Assembly (NCBI RefSeq): GCF_016907235.1
Contig: NZ_JAFBBO010000001.1
Span: 3,100,001 to 3,164,000 of the forward strand
From: Oerskovia jenensis
GTDB lineage: Bacteria > Actinomycetota > Actinomycetes > Actinomycetales > Cellulomonadaceae
Length of the DNA: 64,000 nucleotides
Direction of reading: 5' to 3'
Part shown: piece by piece, positions 17,663-26,694 of the stretch
Position numbering within the stretch: the stretch's first letter is position 1
Layout of the letters: the number at the start of each line of letters is the position of its first letter
Program-made: the position numbers and the translations under genes
The notes under the pieces: model-generated
Told to the model about the DNA's origin: nothing
Database searches by the model: none
Seen by the model: the letters and a program-made list of their open reading frames with translations, nothing else

Positions 17663-18337
17663 TCACATGGTCGGCATGAGGACCGTGTCGACGAGGTAGA
17701 CCGTGGCGTTCTGCGTCATGACGCCACCGCAGATCACCGTGGCGTCGTTGACCATGAGGTCGTCGCCCGAGCCCGTGACGGTCACGGTCCCGCCCTCGAC
17801 GGTCTCGTGCTCACCGACGACCTGGTCCGGGGTGAGCTGGCCGGGCACCACGTGGTACGTGAGGATCTTGGTCAGCGTGTCGGAGTCGGTCTTGAGGCTC
17901 TCGATGGTCGCCGGGTCGATCTTGGCGAACGCGTCGTCGACCGGCGCGAACACCGTGAACTCGCCGCCGTTGAGCGTGTCGACCAGGTTCACGTCGGGGT
18001 TGAGCTGCCCGCTCACCGCGGCGGTGAGGGTCGTGAGCAGCGGGTTGTTGGAGGCGGCGACGGCGACCGGGTCGGTCGACATGCCGGTCACGGAGCCTGC
18101 GCCGTCGGGGACCTGCTCGGCGTAGGCCGCACAGCCGGGGCCGACGAGGTTCGCCGCGGGGTCGACCTCGGGGGTCATGGCCTCCTGCGACATGTCGTCG
18201 GAAGGCGTCGTCATCTCCGACGCGCTCGACGAGTCGCTCCCGGAGCCGGAGTCCGAGTCGGAGCTGCAGGCGGTCAGGCCCAGGATCGCCAGGGCGGCGA
18301 CGCCGGCCACGGCGTACGAACGGGTTCGAACGTTCAT
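17663..18337 (-). CDS. Fasciclin (FAS1) domain lipoprotein, MPT83/MPT70-like
   Basis: The 224-residue secreted lipoprotein has a signal peptide ending in the lipobox LGLTACSS, then a Ser/Asp/Met-rich linker. A single FAS1 domain runs from about residue 85 to the end ([48 protein letters not shown]). Mycobacterial MPT83 and MPT70 have the same build and are SigK targets encoded next to dipZ. Here too it is divergent from dipZ, and its own promoter (18389-18417) has the shared boxes. A GAGGAG site precedes the ATG. Two Cys residues (GPGCAAY and VICGGV) may form a disulfide. Confidence 0.88.
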   Translation of the reverse strand: MNVRTRSYAVAGVAALAILGLTACSSDSDSGSGSDSSSASEMTTPSDDMSQEAMTPEVDPAANLVGPGCAAYAEQVPDGAGSVTGMSTDPVAVAASNNPLLTTLTAAVSGQLNPDVNLVDTLNGGEFTVFAPVDDAFAKIDPATIESLKTDSDTLTKILTYHVVPGQLTPDQVVGEHETVEGGTVTVTGSGDDLMVNDATVICGGVMTQNATVYLVDTVLMPTM

Positions 18338-18388
18338 CGGTCTCTCCTCGTTGTCGTCGCCCCGTCAGGTGCGGGACGTCTCGCAGGA

Positions 18389-18417
18389 GGTTCGGAGCGG
18401 GGGGCGGCGTGGATGGG
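18389..18417 (-). promoter_or_regulatory. SigK-type promoter of the fasciclin lipoprotein gene
   Basis: On the minus strand CCCATCC (18417-18411), 16 bases, CGAACC (18394-18389). The transcript would start near 18382, leaving a leader of about 45 bases with a ribosome-binding site. Confidence 0.75.
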
Positions 18418-18441
18418 TCGGACGTCCGAGGAGATCCGCGA

Positions 18442-18470
18442 CCCATCCGCCGGGGCCGTCGCGCCGAACC
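18442..18470 (+). promoter_or_regulatory. SigK-type promoter of dipZ
   Basis: CCCATCC (18442-18448), 16 bases, CGAACC (18465-18470). The ATG of dipZ is 6 bases after the -10 box, so the mRNA should be leaderless. Confidence 0.78.
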
Positions 18471-18476
18471 CCGGCC

Positions 18477-20504
18477 ATGGAAACCCTCGTGCTCATCGGC
18501 CTGATCGGTGGCCTCATCACCGGCATCTCGCCGTGCATCCTCCCGATGCTCCCCGTGATCTTCTTCGCGGGCGGCGTGCAGGGCGCCCGCGGCACCGTGG
18601 CCGCTGCGCCCTCGCCCGTCCCCGTGCCCGACGGCGCAGCGTCCACCGCGGACCCGTCGCCCTCGGCGGGGGCCGGGTCGGGCACCCCGACGGCCTCGCT
18701 GTTCGCCGGCGTCCCCGGCGCGGTCCAGGTCGGTGCGCGCGGCCAGGTCGTCACGGCGGTCCGCCCGTCCGGCGACGCGGCGCCGGGTGCCACGTCCGAC
18801 CCGTCCACCCAGGACGGGACGCCGTCCGCGGGCGGTGAGCGGCGCCGTCGGGCGGGGACGGGGCACGACGGCGACGGCAGCCGGGGCGCACGCCGCTCGT
18901 GGCGGCCCTACCTCGTGATCGCCGGGCTCGTCGTGAGCTTCAGCGTCTTCACGCTGCTCGGCTCGTTGCTCCTCGGGGCGCTCGGCCTGCCGCAGGACCT
19001 GTTGCGCTGGGTGGGGCTGACGCTGCTCGCGGTCATCGGGGTGGGCATGATCGTGCCCCGGTTCGAAGAGGTGCTCGAGCGGCCGTTCCAGAAGATCGCG
19101 GCGCTGGGTTCACGTCGCGGGGCGCGCAGCCAGGACCGCGGGGCGTTCGTGCTGGGCCTGGGCCTCGGTGTCCTGTACGTGCCGTGCGCGGGGCCGGTCC
19201 TCGCGGCCATCACGGTCGCGGGCGCGACGGGGAACATCGGGCCGGAGACGGTCGCGCTCACGGTGTCGTTCGCGGTCGGGGCCGCGATCCCGCTGCTGGT
19301 CTTCGCGCTCGCGGGACGTCGCGTGGCCGAGCGGGTCAAGGCGTTCCAGCGTCACACCCGGGGCATCCGCGTGGCAGGCGGCGTGGTCATGATCGCGCTC
19401 GCCGTCGGGCTCGCGTTCAACCTGCCCGCGTACCTCCAGCGCGCGCTGCCCGACTACACGGGCAGCCTCCAGGAGCGCGTCGACGCGTCCGGGACGGTGC
19501 GCGAGGCGCTCGACCTCGGCGGGATCGTGACCGACGAGAACCGTGAGCTGTCGAACTGCTCGAACGGCGCCTCCGAGCTCGAGGACTGCGGTCCGGCGCC
19601 CGCGCTGCGGGGGATCGACACCTGGTTCAACACACCAGGCGACCAGCCGCTCGTGCTCGACGACCTGCGCGGCAAGGTGGTCCTGGTCGACTTCTGGGCC
19701 TACTCCTGCATCAACTGCCAGCGCGCGATCCCGCACGTCGACGCCTGGTACGAGCAGTACAAGGACGTGGGCGAGGGCTTCGAGGTCATCGGGGTGCACA
19801 CGCCCGAGTTCGCGTTCGAGCGCGAGACGCGCAACGTCGTCGCGGGGGCCGAGGACCTGGGCGTGACGTACCCGGTCGCGCAGGACAACTCCTACGCGAC
19901 GTGGACCGCGTACCGGAACCGCTACTGGCCCGCGCAGTACCTGATCGACGCGGAGGGGACCGTGCGGCACATCCGGTTCGGCGAGGGTGGCTACGAGGAC
20001 ACCGAGGGGCTGATCCGCGAGCTCCTCGCGGACGCGAACCCGGGCGTGAGCCTGCCCGGCGCGACGTCGGTCGAGGACGGGACGCCCGACGGGTCGACGA
20101 CCCCCGAGACGTACCTCTCGGTGGGCAAGGTCGGCAACTACGCGGGCGAGCCGCGCTACGCCGCGGGTGAGCAGGCGTTCACGCTGACCGAGGACCAGGC
20201 GCCCGACACGTTCTCGCTCGGAGGGACGTGGGACGTCGACTTCCAGGGTGCCACCGCGGTGTCCGACGACGCCCGCGTGCGCCTGGCGTACCGCGGCACC
20301 GACGTGTTCAGCGTCCTGGGCGGCGAGGGCACGGTGACCGCCACGGTCCGGGACGAGGCGGGGACGGTCGTCGAACGGCGCGAGATCGACGTCTCGGGGA
20401 ACCCGACCCTCTACCCCGTGCTGGAGGGGGAGGGGCCGAGCGAGGGAACGGTCGAGCTCGAGGTGCCCGCGGGGATGCAGGTCTTCACGTTCACGTTCGG
20501 GTAG
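18477..20504 (+). CDS. dipZ: DipZ: CcdA-like membrane protein fused to a thioredoxin domain
   Basis: The 675-residue protein carries reducing power across the membrane. Residues 1-320 are the CcdA-type membrane part, with its paired Cys in [11 protein letters not shown] (Cys20) and [11 protein letters not shown] (Cys237). Residues 380-500 are a thioredoxin/AhpC-like domain with active site CINC at 411-414. The last 180 residues form the beta-rich C-terminal DipZ domain. Between the first two membrane segments lies an unusually long, low-complexity insert (about residues 37-141). The start is set by the SigK promoter 6 bases upstream; there is no Shine-Dalgarno sequence. It is divergent from the fasciclin gene, as expected for a SigK regulon. 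Confidence 0.9.
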   Translation: METLVLIGLIGGLITGISPCILPMLPVIFFAGGVQGARGTVAAAPSPVPVPDGAASTADPSPSAGAGSGTPTASLFAGVPGAVQVGARGQVVTAVRPSGDAAPGATSDPSTQDGTPSAGGERRRRAGTGHDGDGSRGARRSWRPYLVIAGLVVSFSVFTLLGSLLLGALGLPQDLLRWVGLTLLAVIGVGMIVPRFEEVLERPFQKIAALGSRRGARSQDRGAFVLGLGLGVLYVPCAGPVLAAITVAGATGNIGPETVALTVSFAVGAAIPLLVFALAGRRVAERVKAFQRHTRGIRVAGGVVMIALAVGLAFNLPAYLQRALPDYTGSLQERVDASGTVREALDLGGIVTDENRELSNCSNGASELEDCGPAPALRGIDTWFNTPGDQPLVLDDLRGKVVLVDFWAYSCINCQRAIPHVDAWYEQYKDVGEGFEVIGVHTPEFAFERETRNVVAGAEDLGVTYPVAQDNSYATWTAYRNRYWPAQYLIDAEGTVRHIRFGEGGYEDTEGLIRELLADANPGVSLPGATSVEDGTPDGSTTPETYLSVGKVGNYAGEPRYAAGEQAFTLTEDQAPDTFSLGGTWDVDFQGATAVSDDARVRLAYRGTDVFSVLGGEGTVTATVRDEAGTVVERREIDVSGNPTLYPVLEGEGPSEGTVELEVPAGMQVFTFTFG

Positions 20505-20690
20505 GCCGTGCCCGGAGGGCCACGCGGCGCCCGAGAATGCGGTGGACCGCCAGTTGTGGAACGGGTGTACTCTCCTGTCACCACGACCGGCTGAGAGTTC
20601 GCTGTGAGCTGTGCTGGGGCCTGCCCAATGGGGGTGTAGGTAGCGTCGCGCACCCGCAGGTGCGCCCTGGTGGTGAAGAGGAATCCTGGT

Positions 20691-22862
20691 ATGAGACTTT
20701 CCCGGAGCGCCCGAGCGGTCGCCGGACTGGCGACAACCCTCGTGCTGCTGATGGCTCCGCACGCGTCGGCCGCACCCGCGCCCGCGTCGGCCGCGGTCGA
20801 CGAGTGTCGTGTCGCGGTGGCCGGTGAGGCCGTGGCCGCGGCGCTCGCCGCGACCTGCGGCCAGGACGTCGAGGTCCTCGACGCCCGCACGGCGACGGAC
20901 GCGTTGTTCGCGGCTCCGGACGGGACCTTCCGCCTGGAGCGCTCGATCGCCGCGTCCGGCGCGCCGACCGAGTGGACCGTGATCCGCGCGGGCAAGAAGC
21001 ACAGCGCGGCGGGGTACGGGTTCACGGGCGACCGCCGCGTGGGCCCGTGCACCACGGAGGAACGACCGGCCTGTGCGCGCAAGGACACCCAGCGCATCGC
21101 CTGGGAGTTCGGAGGGCTCAGCGCTCTGGACGGTCTCGGCGAGGCCGACGTCGTCTCGGCGACCTTCTCGGCCTACAGCACCCGGTCGTCGAAGTGCGGG
21201 GCCGGGGCGGTGGGTGCGTACGTCGCGCCCGCCGTCGACCGCCGGACGTCGTGGTCGGGTTCGGCGCACCGTTGGGGTGCGCTCCTCGGGCGCCCGCTCG
21301 GCTCCCCCGAGCTCGTCTGCGCGGGCGAGCGCTGGAAGCGGTTCGACGTCACGACCGCGGTGCGCGCCGTCGTGGCCGAGGGGCGGACGACGGTCGGGCT
21401 GGGCCTGGCTGCGGTCGACGAGAAGTGCACCACGTGCGGGACGGCACGCTTCAGCGCCGACGCGACGCTGTCGATCGTGATCGACCGTGCTCCGCAGGTG
21501 GACGCGGCCTGGACGACCGCGCCCGACACGCAGTGCGTGACAGGGGCCGAGCGGCCCACGGTCAGGTCGGCGACCCCGCAGCTGAGGGCGCAGGTCAGCG
21601 ACCCCGACGGGACGAGCACGAGCGCGCGCTTCGCGGTGCACGGCCTCGCCGACGGCGCTCTCGTCTGGGAGTCCCCGGTGGGGCTCCCGATGCCGAGCGG
21701 CTCCACGCACTCGCTCACCGTGCCCGGCGGTCTGCTGGCCGACGGCCAGGCGTACTCGTGGAGCGTCACGGCGGTCGACGTCGCGGGTCGTCCGAGCGCC
21801 CCCGTGTCCTGCGAGCTGCTGGTCGACCTCGTCCCGCCGACGGTCGCCCCCACGGTCACGCCCGTCGAGGGGATGCCCGCGGTGTACCGCGAGGACACCG
21901 TCTCGGGTCGCGTCGGGCTCGCCGGGGCGTTCGTCTTCGGGGACGGCGGGTCGAGCGGGGTCGTGTCGTACCGGTACTCGTTCGACTCCGACGGGATGCA
22001 CCGCGCCGCCGCGCCGGGCGAGCAGGTGAGCTTCACTCCGTCCACGGCGGGTTCGCACTTCCTGATGGTCCAGTCGGTGGACGCCGCGGGGGCCACGAGC
22101 CCGGTGCGGACCTACCGGTTCACGGTGGGCGCGGCGCCCGCGGGCTCGGTCATCGGCGCATGGCGCCTCGACGAGGGCAGCGGGCTCGTGACGGCCGACG
22201 GCTCCGGCCGCGGGAACGACCTCGCGCTCTCGGGGGAGGACCTCTGGACGGGGGGCATCTTCTCGGAGTTCGGGGGCGACCCGAGCGACCACGGGCTGCG
22301 CTTCGACGCGCCCACCGACGCGGCCACGTCCGCCGGCCCAGTCGTCGCGACCGACGGATCCTTCTGGGTGTCCGCGTTCCTGCGGCCCGACGTCGCGGAC
22401 AGGACGGCCGTCGCGGTGAGCCAGGACGGCACTGTCGTGAGCGGCTTCACGCTCGGCCTGCAGCAGGGCGCCGACTGCCAGACGCCGTCCGGGACGTGCT
22501 GGGCCTTCTCGATGGCCGGTGCCGACCAGGCCGGTGCCACGAGCGCGACGGCGCGGGCGCAGTCGCCGGTCCAGGCGGGCAGCTGGTCCCACGTCGTGGG
22601 CGTGCACGACGCCACGGCGGGCACGGTGAGCCTGTACGTCTGCGAGGTGGGGACGGCCGACAACCCCGCGTTCGGCGAGCCGACGCTCGCGGCCACGGTG
22701 CCGTTCGACGCGACCTGGTCCGCCACCGGGAGCCTGCGGCTCGGCGCCGGTCAGCGTGACGGCGCCGTGGTGGACGGCTTCGTCGGCACGCTCGACCAGG
22801 CTCAGGTGAAGGAAGGCGTACCGACCGGCTCAGACCTCGTGCGTGCCTGCTCGGGGTCCTGA
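20691..22862 (+). CDS. Secreted DNRLRE/LamG-like domain protein
   Basis: The 723-residue protein begins with a signal peptide (MRLSRSARAVAGLATTLVLLMAPHASAAPA). A first beta-rich region resembles the DNRLRE wall-associated domain (SATFSAYSTRSSKCGAGAVGAYV, RFDVTTAVRAVVAEG). Fibronectin-like segments follow (YSWSVTAVDVAGRPS). The C-terminal 220 residues are a LamG-type jelly roll (GAWRLDEGSGLVTADGSGRGNDLAL, WSHVVGVHDATAGTVSLYV). Proteins of this build in actinobacteria often form the N-terminal half of RHS-repeat toxins; here the gene ends without RHS repeats. GAAGAGG lies 9 bases before the ATG. Function is unknown. The 186-base gap upstream of it shows no clear structure. Confidence 0.7.
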   Translation: MRLSRSARAVAGLATTLVLLMAPHASAAPAPASAAVDECRVAVAGEAVAAALAATCGQDVEVLDARTATDALFAAPDGTFRLERSIAASGAPTEWTVIRAGKKHSAAGYGFTGDRRVGPCTTEERPACARKDTQRIAWEFGGLSALDGLGEADVVSATFSAYSTRSSKCGAGAVGAYVAPAVDRRTSWSGSAHRWGALLGRPLGSPELVCAGERWKRFDVTTAVRAVVAEGRTTVGLGLAAVDEKCTTCGTARFSADATLSIVIDRAPQVDAAWTTAPDTQCVTGAERPTVRSATPQLRAQVSDPDGTSTSARFAVHGLADGALVWESPVGLPMPSGSTHSLTVPGGLLADGQAYSWSVTAVDVAGRPSAPVSCELLVDLVPPTVAPTVTPVEGMPAVYREDTVSGRVGLAGAFVFGDGGSSGVVSYRYSFDSDGMHRAAAPGEQVSFTPSTAGSHFLMVQSVDAAGATSPVRTYRFTVGAAPAGSVIGAWRLDEGSGLVTADGSGRGNDLALSGEDLWTGGIFSEFGGDPSDHGLRFDAPTDAATSAGPVVATDGSFWVSAFLRPDVADRTAVAVSQDGTVVSGFTLGLQQGADCQTPSGTCWAFSMAGADQAGATSATARAQSPVQAGSWSHVVGVHDATAGTVSLYVCEVGTADNPAFGEPTLAATVPFDATWSATGSLRLGAGQRDGAVVDGFVGTLDQAQVKEGVPTGSDLVRACSGS

Positions 22863-22899
22863 CGGGGCACGGGCTGAGACCCCGCGTTCCACCTGACGA

Positions 22900-22930
22900 C
22901 CCCCCTTCCATCGCTTAGATGGAAGGGGGG
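22900..22930. terminator. Perfect terminator hairpin
   Basis: CCCCCCTTCCATC (22900-22912) and GATGGAAGGGGGG (22918-22930) around a GCTTA loop, 38 bases after the LamG-like gene. It lies directly before the FNT gene. Confidence 0.75.
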
Positions 22931-22942
22931 CATCATGAGAGG

Positions 22943-23815
22943 GTGCTGAGCCTCTCCGAGAACCTGACCGAGCAGTCCCGTGCGGCTCGCACCAAGGTGG
23001 CGGGCACCCGGCACCCGTGGCGGTACCTCGTGGCCGCGATGCTCGCGGGCGCGTACATCGGCGTCGGCGTCGTCCTCATGGTCACCACGGCCGGACCCTT
23101 CCTCGCGGCCGGGGCGCCTGCGGAACGGCTCGTGGCGGGCGGGGTCTTCGCGGTCGCCCTGACGCTCGTCGTGTTCGCGGGGGCCGAGCTCAGCACGTCC
23201 GCCATGATGATCCTGACCCAGGGAGCGGTGACCCGGACGATCCCGGTGCGCTCCGCCGTCGGGACGTTGCTCTTCTGCTTCGGCGGGAACCTGCTCGGCT
23301 CCATGCTGTTCGGCTGGATGGTCGTGCAGTCCGGCATCCTGCACACCAACGCGGCCGCGGGCGAGATGATCGCGTCGATGCTCGCGGGCAAGGGCCACGA
23401 GACGGGCAGCCAGCTCTTCTTCCGCGGCGTCCTGTGCAACATCCTGGTGTGCGCCGCGATCTGGGCGTGCGGACGCCTGCGCTCGGAGGCGGGCAAGGCG
23501 ATCATCATCTTCTGGGCGATCTTCGCGTTCATCTCCTCGGGGTTCGAGCACGTCGTCGCGAACATGACGACGTTCAGCATCGGCCTCTTCAGCCCCGAGG
23601 CCCTGACCACGTGGGGCGAGTTCGGGCGCAACCTGCTGTTCGTCGGGCTGGGCAACCTGGTGGGCGGAGCGGTCGTGGTGGGGCTGGGCTACGCGGTGGT
23701 CTCGGGGCGGCAGCGCGCCGGGACCCACGGCGTCGAGGCGGCCGTCGACGATGGGGCCGCGCGCCGGATGGACGTCGGAGCAGTGGTCGCTCCAGCCGGG
23801 AACGCCGAGCGCTAG
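22943..23815 (+). CDS. Formate/nitrite transporter (FNT) family channel
   Basis: The 290-residue protein has six predicted membrane segments in the FNT arrangement, with the pore sequences GAYIGVGVVLMVTTAGPF, FAGAELSTSAMMIL and GFEHVVANMTTFSIGLF typical of formate, nitrite or related anion channels. The substrate is not settled. An in-frame ATG at 22919 lies inside the right arm of the terminator hairpin; GTG 22943, which follows GGAAGGGGGG at 12 bases, is preferred. The C-terminal tail is polar. No neighbouring nitrate or formate enzyme is present in the window. Confidence 0.8.
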   Translation: MLSLSENLTEQSRAARTKVAGTRHPWRYLVAAMLAGAYIGVGVVLMVTTAGPFLAAGAPAERLVAGGVFAVALTLVVFAGAELSTSAMMILTQGAVTRTIPVRSAVGTLLFCFGGNLLGSMLFGWMVVQSGILHTNAAAGEMIASMLAGKGHETGSQLFFRGVLCNILVCAAIWACGRLRSEAGKAIIIFWAIFAFISSGFEHVVANMTTFSIGLFSPEALTTWGEFGRNLLFVGLGNLVGGAVVVGLGYAVVSGRQRAGTHGVEAAVDDGAARRMDVGAVVAPAGNAER

Positions 23816-23903
23816 TCTCGCCAGTCGGACCGTCCCGCGGGTGGTTTTCGGCGGAATTCCGGGGTTTGCACGCCGGGAAAGTCGGGAAAAGATGCACACA
23901 TGG

Positions 23904-23927
23904 GGCGGATCAGGTAACGGATCCGCC
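23904..23927. repeat. Hairpin in an AT-richer gap
   Basis: GGCGGATC and GATCCGCC pair around an 8-base loop. The gap 23816-23972 is less GC-rich than its neighbours. A CATGAT box 8 bases before the next gene's ATG may be its -10 element. Confidence 0.4.
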
Positions 23928-23972
23928 GGGAAGTGTCGGAATTCACTGCTCGACGTGGCATGATCCCCGATC

Positions 23973-24677
23973 ATGGGCATCAAGACGGTCGCGGATCTCA
24001 CGCAGGTCGCCGAACCTGCCTGGCCAACGCTCGCCCGGATGTTCCAACGGCCGGGTGTCGAGGTCCTTGCCCCTCCTGAGTGGGCCCCCGAGGTCCTCTA
24101 CCGCCTCCAGATCACGACACGCTCGACCCTGGGAGCCCTTGCGCTCCACACGGGCGGCGTGCTGGTCGACCACGGGTGGCTCCGACTTCTCGGCGGGGGC
24201 GCGTACGGGCTCCCGGACCTCGCCACGATCAACGGGCTCGGCGACCCGGCCGAGGGAAGCGTCGCGCCGCAGAGGCTCGTCGTCGCGTTCGACGTGCTCG
24301 GCGGGACGTTCGCGGTCAACGGTGGCGGCCTGCCCGGCCCGCTCGGGGATGTGCACTACTTCGCGCCCGACACGCTCGAGTGGCACGTTCTGGGCTTCGG
24401 GCTCGGGGCCTTCGCGGAGTGGGCCGTGAGCGGCGGGCTGGCCGAGTACGTGGCCGACCTGCGCTGGCCAGGTTGGGTCGACGACCTGGAAGCGCTCCCG
24501 CCAAGCCAGGGTCTCAGCGTCTACCCGCCGTTGTGGTCGGACCAGGGGCGCGGATCGACCAAGCGCAGCCCGGTCCCGCTCGACGGCCTCGCCGCTTGGC
24601 ACCAGGAGCTGGGAGAACGGATGACTCCCTTCGCCGACGCGGCAACCGAGGGAGAGACGGACCCCGGCTTTCGCTGA
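23973..24677 (+). CDS. DUF2625 family protein
   Basis: The 234-residue soluble protein matches the DUF2625 pattern: AEPAWPTLARMF, LYRLQITTRSTLGALALHTGGVLVDHGWLRLLGGGAYGLPDL, then LVVAFDVLGGTFAVNGGGLPGPLGDVHYFAPDTLEW. Members are scattered among bacteria and have no known activity. There is no signal peptide. It stands alone between the FNT gene and the convergent sulfite-oxidase-like gene. Confidence 0.8.
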   Translation: MGIKTVADLTQVAEPAWPTLARMFQRPGVEVLAPPEWAPEVLYRLQITTRSTLGALALHTGGVLVDHGWLRLLGGGAYGLPDLATINGLGDPAEGSVAPQRLVVAFDVLGGTFAVNGGGLPGPLGDVHYFAPDTLEWHVLGFGLGAFAEWAVSGGLAEYVADLRWPGWVDDLEALPPSQGLSVYPPLWSDQGRGSTKRSPVPLDGLAAWHQELGERMTPFADAATEGETDPGFR

Positions 24678-24722
24678 CGGCAGTGGACGCCACCGTTGCG
24701 GCAGGCACGTCGCGCGGCCTGG

Positions 24723-25802
24723 TCAGACCACGTCGACGTAGACGACCTCGATGGCGTTGTTGCCGTAGCCGAGCCGGTTCCACGGTGGCACGTCCGGTTG
24801 CACGTTCCCCGCTGCATCGGTCGCCCTCACGCGGAGCGTGTGGCGCCCGACTGCGGCGTCCTCCCAGTCGAACGACCACTCCTGCCAGTGGTACGGGCCC
24901 GTCGGCGGAGCGAGGTGGGCCTCGCGCCACTCGCCGGCACCCGTGAGGCTCACGTCGACACGTGCGACGGGGCCGGTCCCCGACCAGGCCTTCCCGCGCA
25001 CCTCGACGGTGCCCGCGGGCACGGTCGAGCCAGCAGCGGGAGCGGTGACGCGCGCCCTGACGCGCATGAGGTCGACGGGCTCCGGGGCCCGATCGGCCCA
25101 CTCGTAGATGTAGTGCCCCGTCTGGAACTCGCCGACGTACGGCTCGGTCAAGACGTCGATGCGCTGGAGCCACTTGACCGACGCCACGGCGTACCAGTGC
25201 GGCACGACGATCCGGAACGGCGCACCGTGGTCCTGGCCGAGGGGCTTGCCGTTCATCTCGTACGCGATGAGGATCTCGGAAGCCGGATCGGCGACGTGGT
25301 CCAGCGGCAGGGAGCGGACGAAGTGCATGTCCTCGGTGTCCGTCTCGGCGAGCACCGCGGCCAGGTGGTACGCGCCGTGATCGGCGCCCTCGAACCGCAC
25401 GTCGACGCCGTCGACGTGCGGCCGCGCCTGTGCCAGCACCTCGTGCAGCAGAGCGCCCTTCCAGCGGGCGGTCGAGACGGCGTAGTCGCCCCATGGCTCA
25501 CCGGTGGGCAGCGGACGCATCTCGAGGCGTCCGTTGCCGGCGCACTCGAGCGTGACCGCGCGTTCGTGCGCAGGGAAGGCACGGAGGTCCTCGAGCGTGA
25601 GGGTCAGCGGGTGCTCCACCGCGCCGCCGATCTCGAGCGTGCCGTCGTGCTCGGGCAGCGGGAAGTTGCTGCGCACGTAGTGGAGCTCGGTCGGGGTGAT
25701 CTCCTCGGTGAGCGCTGCGGGCGGCGCCTCCGCGTTGTACGGGGCTGGGTTGATCATCTGCAGCGCGGCGCGCGCACGGATGACCTCGTCCGGAATCGTC
25801 AT
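24723..25802 (-). CDS. Sulfite-oxidase-like molybdopterin enzyme
   Basis: The 359-residue protein has the oxidoreductase molybdopterin-binding domain (about residues 40-225), with the Mo-ligand Cys87 in VTLECAGNGR. Further conserved segments are WKGALLHEVLAQA, LIAYEMNGKPLGQDHGAPFRIVVPHWYAVASVKWL and GHYIYEWADRAP. A C-terminal dimerisation domain of the plant-type sulfite oxidase class runs from about residue 240 to the end. No signal peptide is visible, so it should act in the cytoplasm, unlike exported YedY. It is the last gene of a five-gene operon; a GAGGAGG site precedes it 25 bases after the crotonase. Substrate unknown. Confidence 0.85.
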   Translation of the reverse strand: MTIPDEVIRARAALQMINPAPYNAEAPPAALTEEITPTELHYVRSNFPLPEHDGTLEIGGAVEHPLTLTLEDLRAFPAHERAVTLECAGNGRLEMRPLPTGEPWGDYAVSTARWKGALLHEVLAQARPHVDGVDVRFEGADHGAYHLAAVLAETDTEDMHFVRSLPLDHVADPASEILIAYEMNGKPLGQDHGAPFRIVVPHWYAVASVKWLQRIDVLTEPYVGEFQTGHYIYEWADRAPEPVDLMRVRARVTAPAAGSTVPAGTVEVRGKAWSGTGPVARVDVSLTGAGEWREAHLAPPTGPYHWQEWSFDWEDAAVGRHTLRVRATDAAGNVQPDVPPWNRLGYGNNAIEVVYVDVV

Positions 25803-25827
25803 GGCTCTGCCTCCTCGTAGGCCGGGT

Positions 25828-26694
25828 TCAGTAGTCGGCGTCGCGGAAGACCGGGTCCCGGCCCTCGTTGAAGGCTCCGATGCCCTCGATGCGGTCGGGG
25901 TGCACGGCCGAGCGCCAGTGCGCCTCCATCATGATGGCGACGGCCTGCTCCACGGGCTGCCCCTCACCGAGCTGTACGGCCCGCTTGACGGCCTGGACCG
26001 CCGTCGGGGAGTTGCCGGCGATCTTCTCCGCGATCCGAGCGGCCGCGGCCGCCAGGTCGTCCTGGTCGTGGACCTCGTTGACCATGCCGAGCCGGTGGGC
26101 TTCGGCCGCGGAGATCGGGTCGCCGGTCATGAGCATCTGCAATGCTCTGCCCGGTCCGAGCAGGCGTGGCAGGAACACCGGGGAACCGCCACCGGCCGAG
26201 AGGCCGAGCATCGCCTCCGGCTGCCCGAACGTGGCGTTCTCGGAGGCGATGATGAAGTCGCAGCTCTGGGCGAGCTCGCACCCGCCGCCATAGGCGATGC
26301 CGTTCACGGCGGCGAAGAGCGGCTTGCGCAGCTGCCGCACGGTGTACAGCGTTCGATCGAAGGCCTGGCGCTGGCGAAGCCAGTCCTCCTTCGTCATGCT
26401 CCTGCGCTGTCGGAGGTCGCTGCCGACGGAGAACGCGCGCCTACCGGCACCCGTGAGCACGACGACGCGTACGGCGGTGCGCACGGCGATCGTCTCGACG
26501 ATCTCGGTCAGTCGAGCACCCATCTCGGTCGTGATCGCGTTGTCGGCGTGCGGCCGGTTGAGCGTGACCACGGCGATCTGGTCGTCGTGCTGGTACTCGA
26601 CGAGGACGGAGGACTCGGGTTCGGGGGCGTCTGCGTCCGGCGGGGCGAAATCGAGCGCCTTCCAGCGGTCGGTGCCCTCGGGGGTCGTGCTCAT
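25828..26694 (-). CDS. Enoyl-CoA hydratase/isomerase (crotonase) family protein
   Basis: The 288-residue protein has a 30-residue acidic, Pro-rich extension before the crotonase fold. Oxyanion-hole and catalytic segments are present: RRAFSVGSDLRQ, NGIAYGGGCELAQSCDF with the first Glu, and FGQPEAMLGLSAGGG with the second Glu. With both Glu retained, hydratase activity on a CoA thioester is plausible. The start overlaps the DyP stop in ATGA, which shows translational coupling with a peroxidase, an unusual pairing. No acyl-CoA dehydrogenase or thiolase is nearby. Confidence 0.85.
   Translation of the reverse strand: MSTTPEGTDRWKALDFAPPDADAPEPESSVLVEYQHDDQIAVVTLNRPHADNAITTEMGARLTEIVETIAVRTAVRVVVLTGAGRRAFSVGSDLRQRRSMTKEDWLRQRQAFDRTLYTVRQLRKPLFAAVNGIAYGGGCELAQSCDFIIASENATFGQPEAMLGLSAGGGSPVFLPRLLGPGRALQMLMTGDPISAAEAHRLGMVNEVHDQDDLAAAAARIAEKIAGNSPTAVQAVKRAVQLGEGQPVEQAVAIMMEAHWRSAVHPDRIEGIGAFNEGRDPVFRDADY

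Noticed and set aside
19110-22607. Minus-strand open frame of over 1100 codons across dipZ and the LamG-like gene
   Set aside because: Arg/His/Gly-rich translation with no domain, antisense to two well-supported genes; typical antisense frame in very GC-rich DNA.
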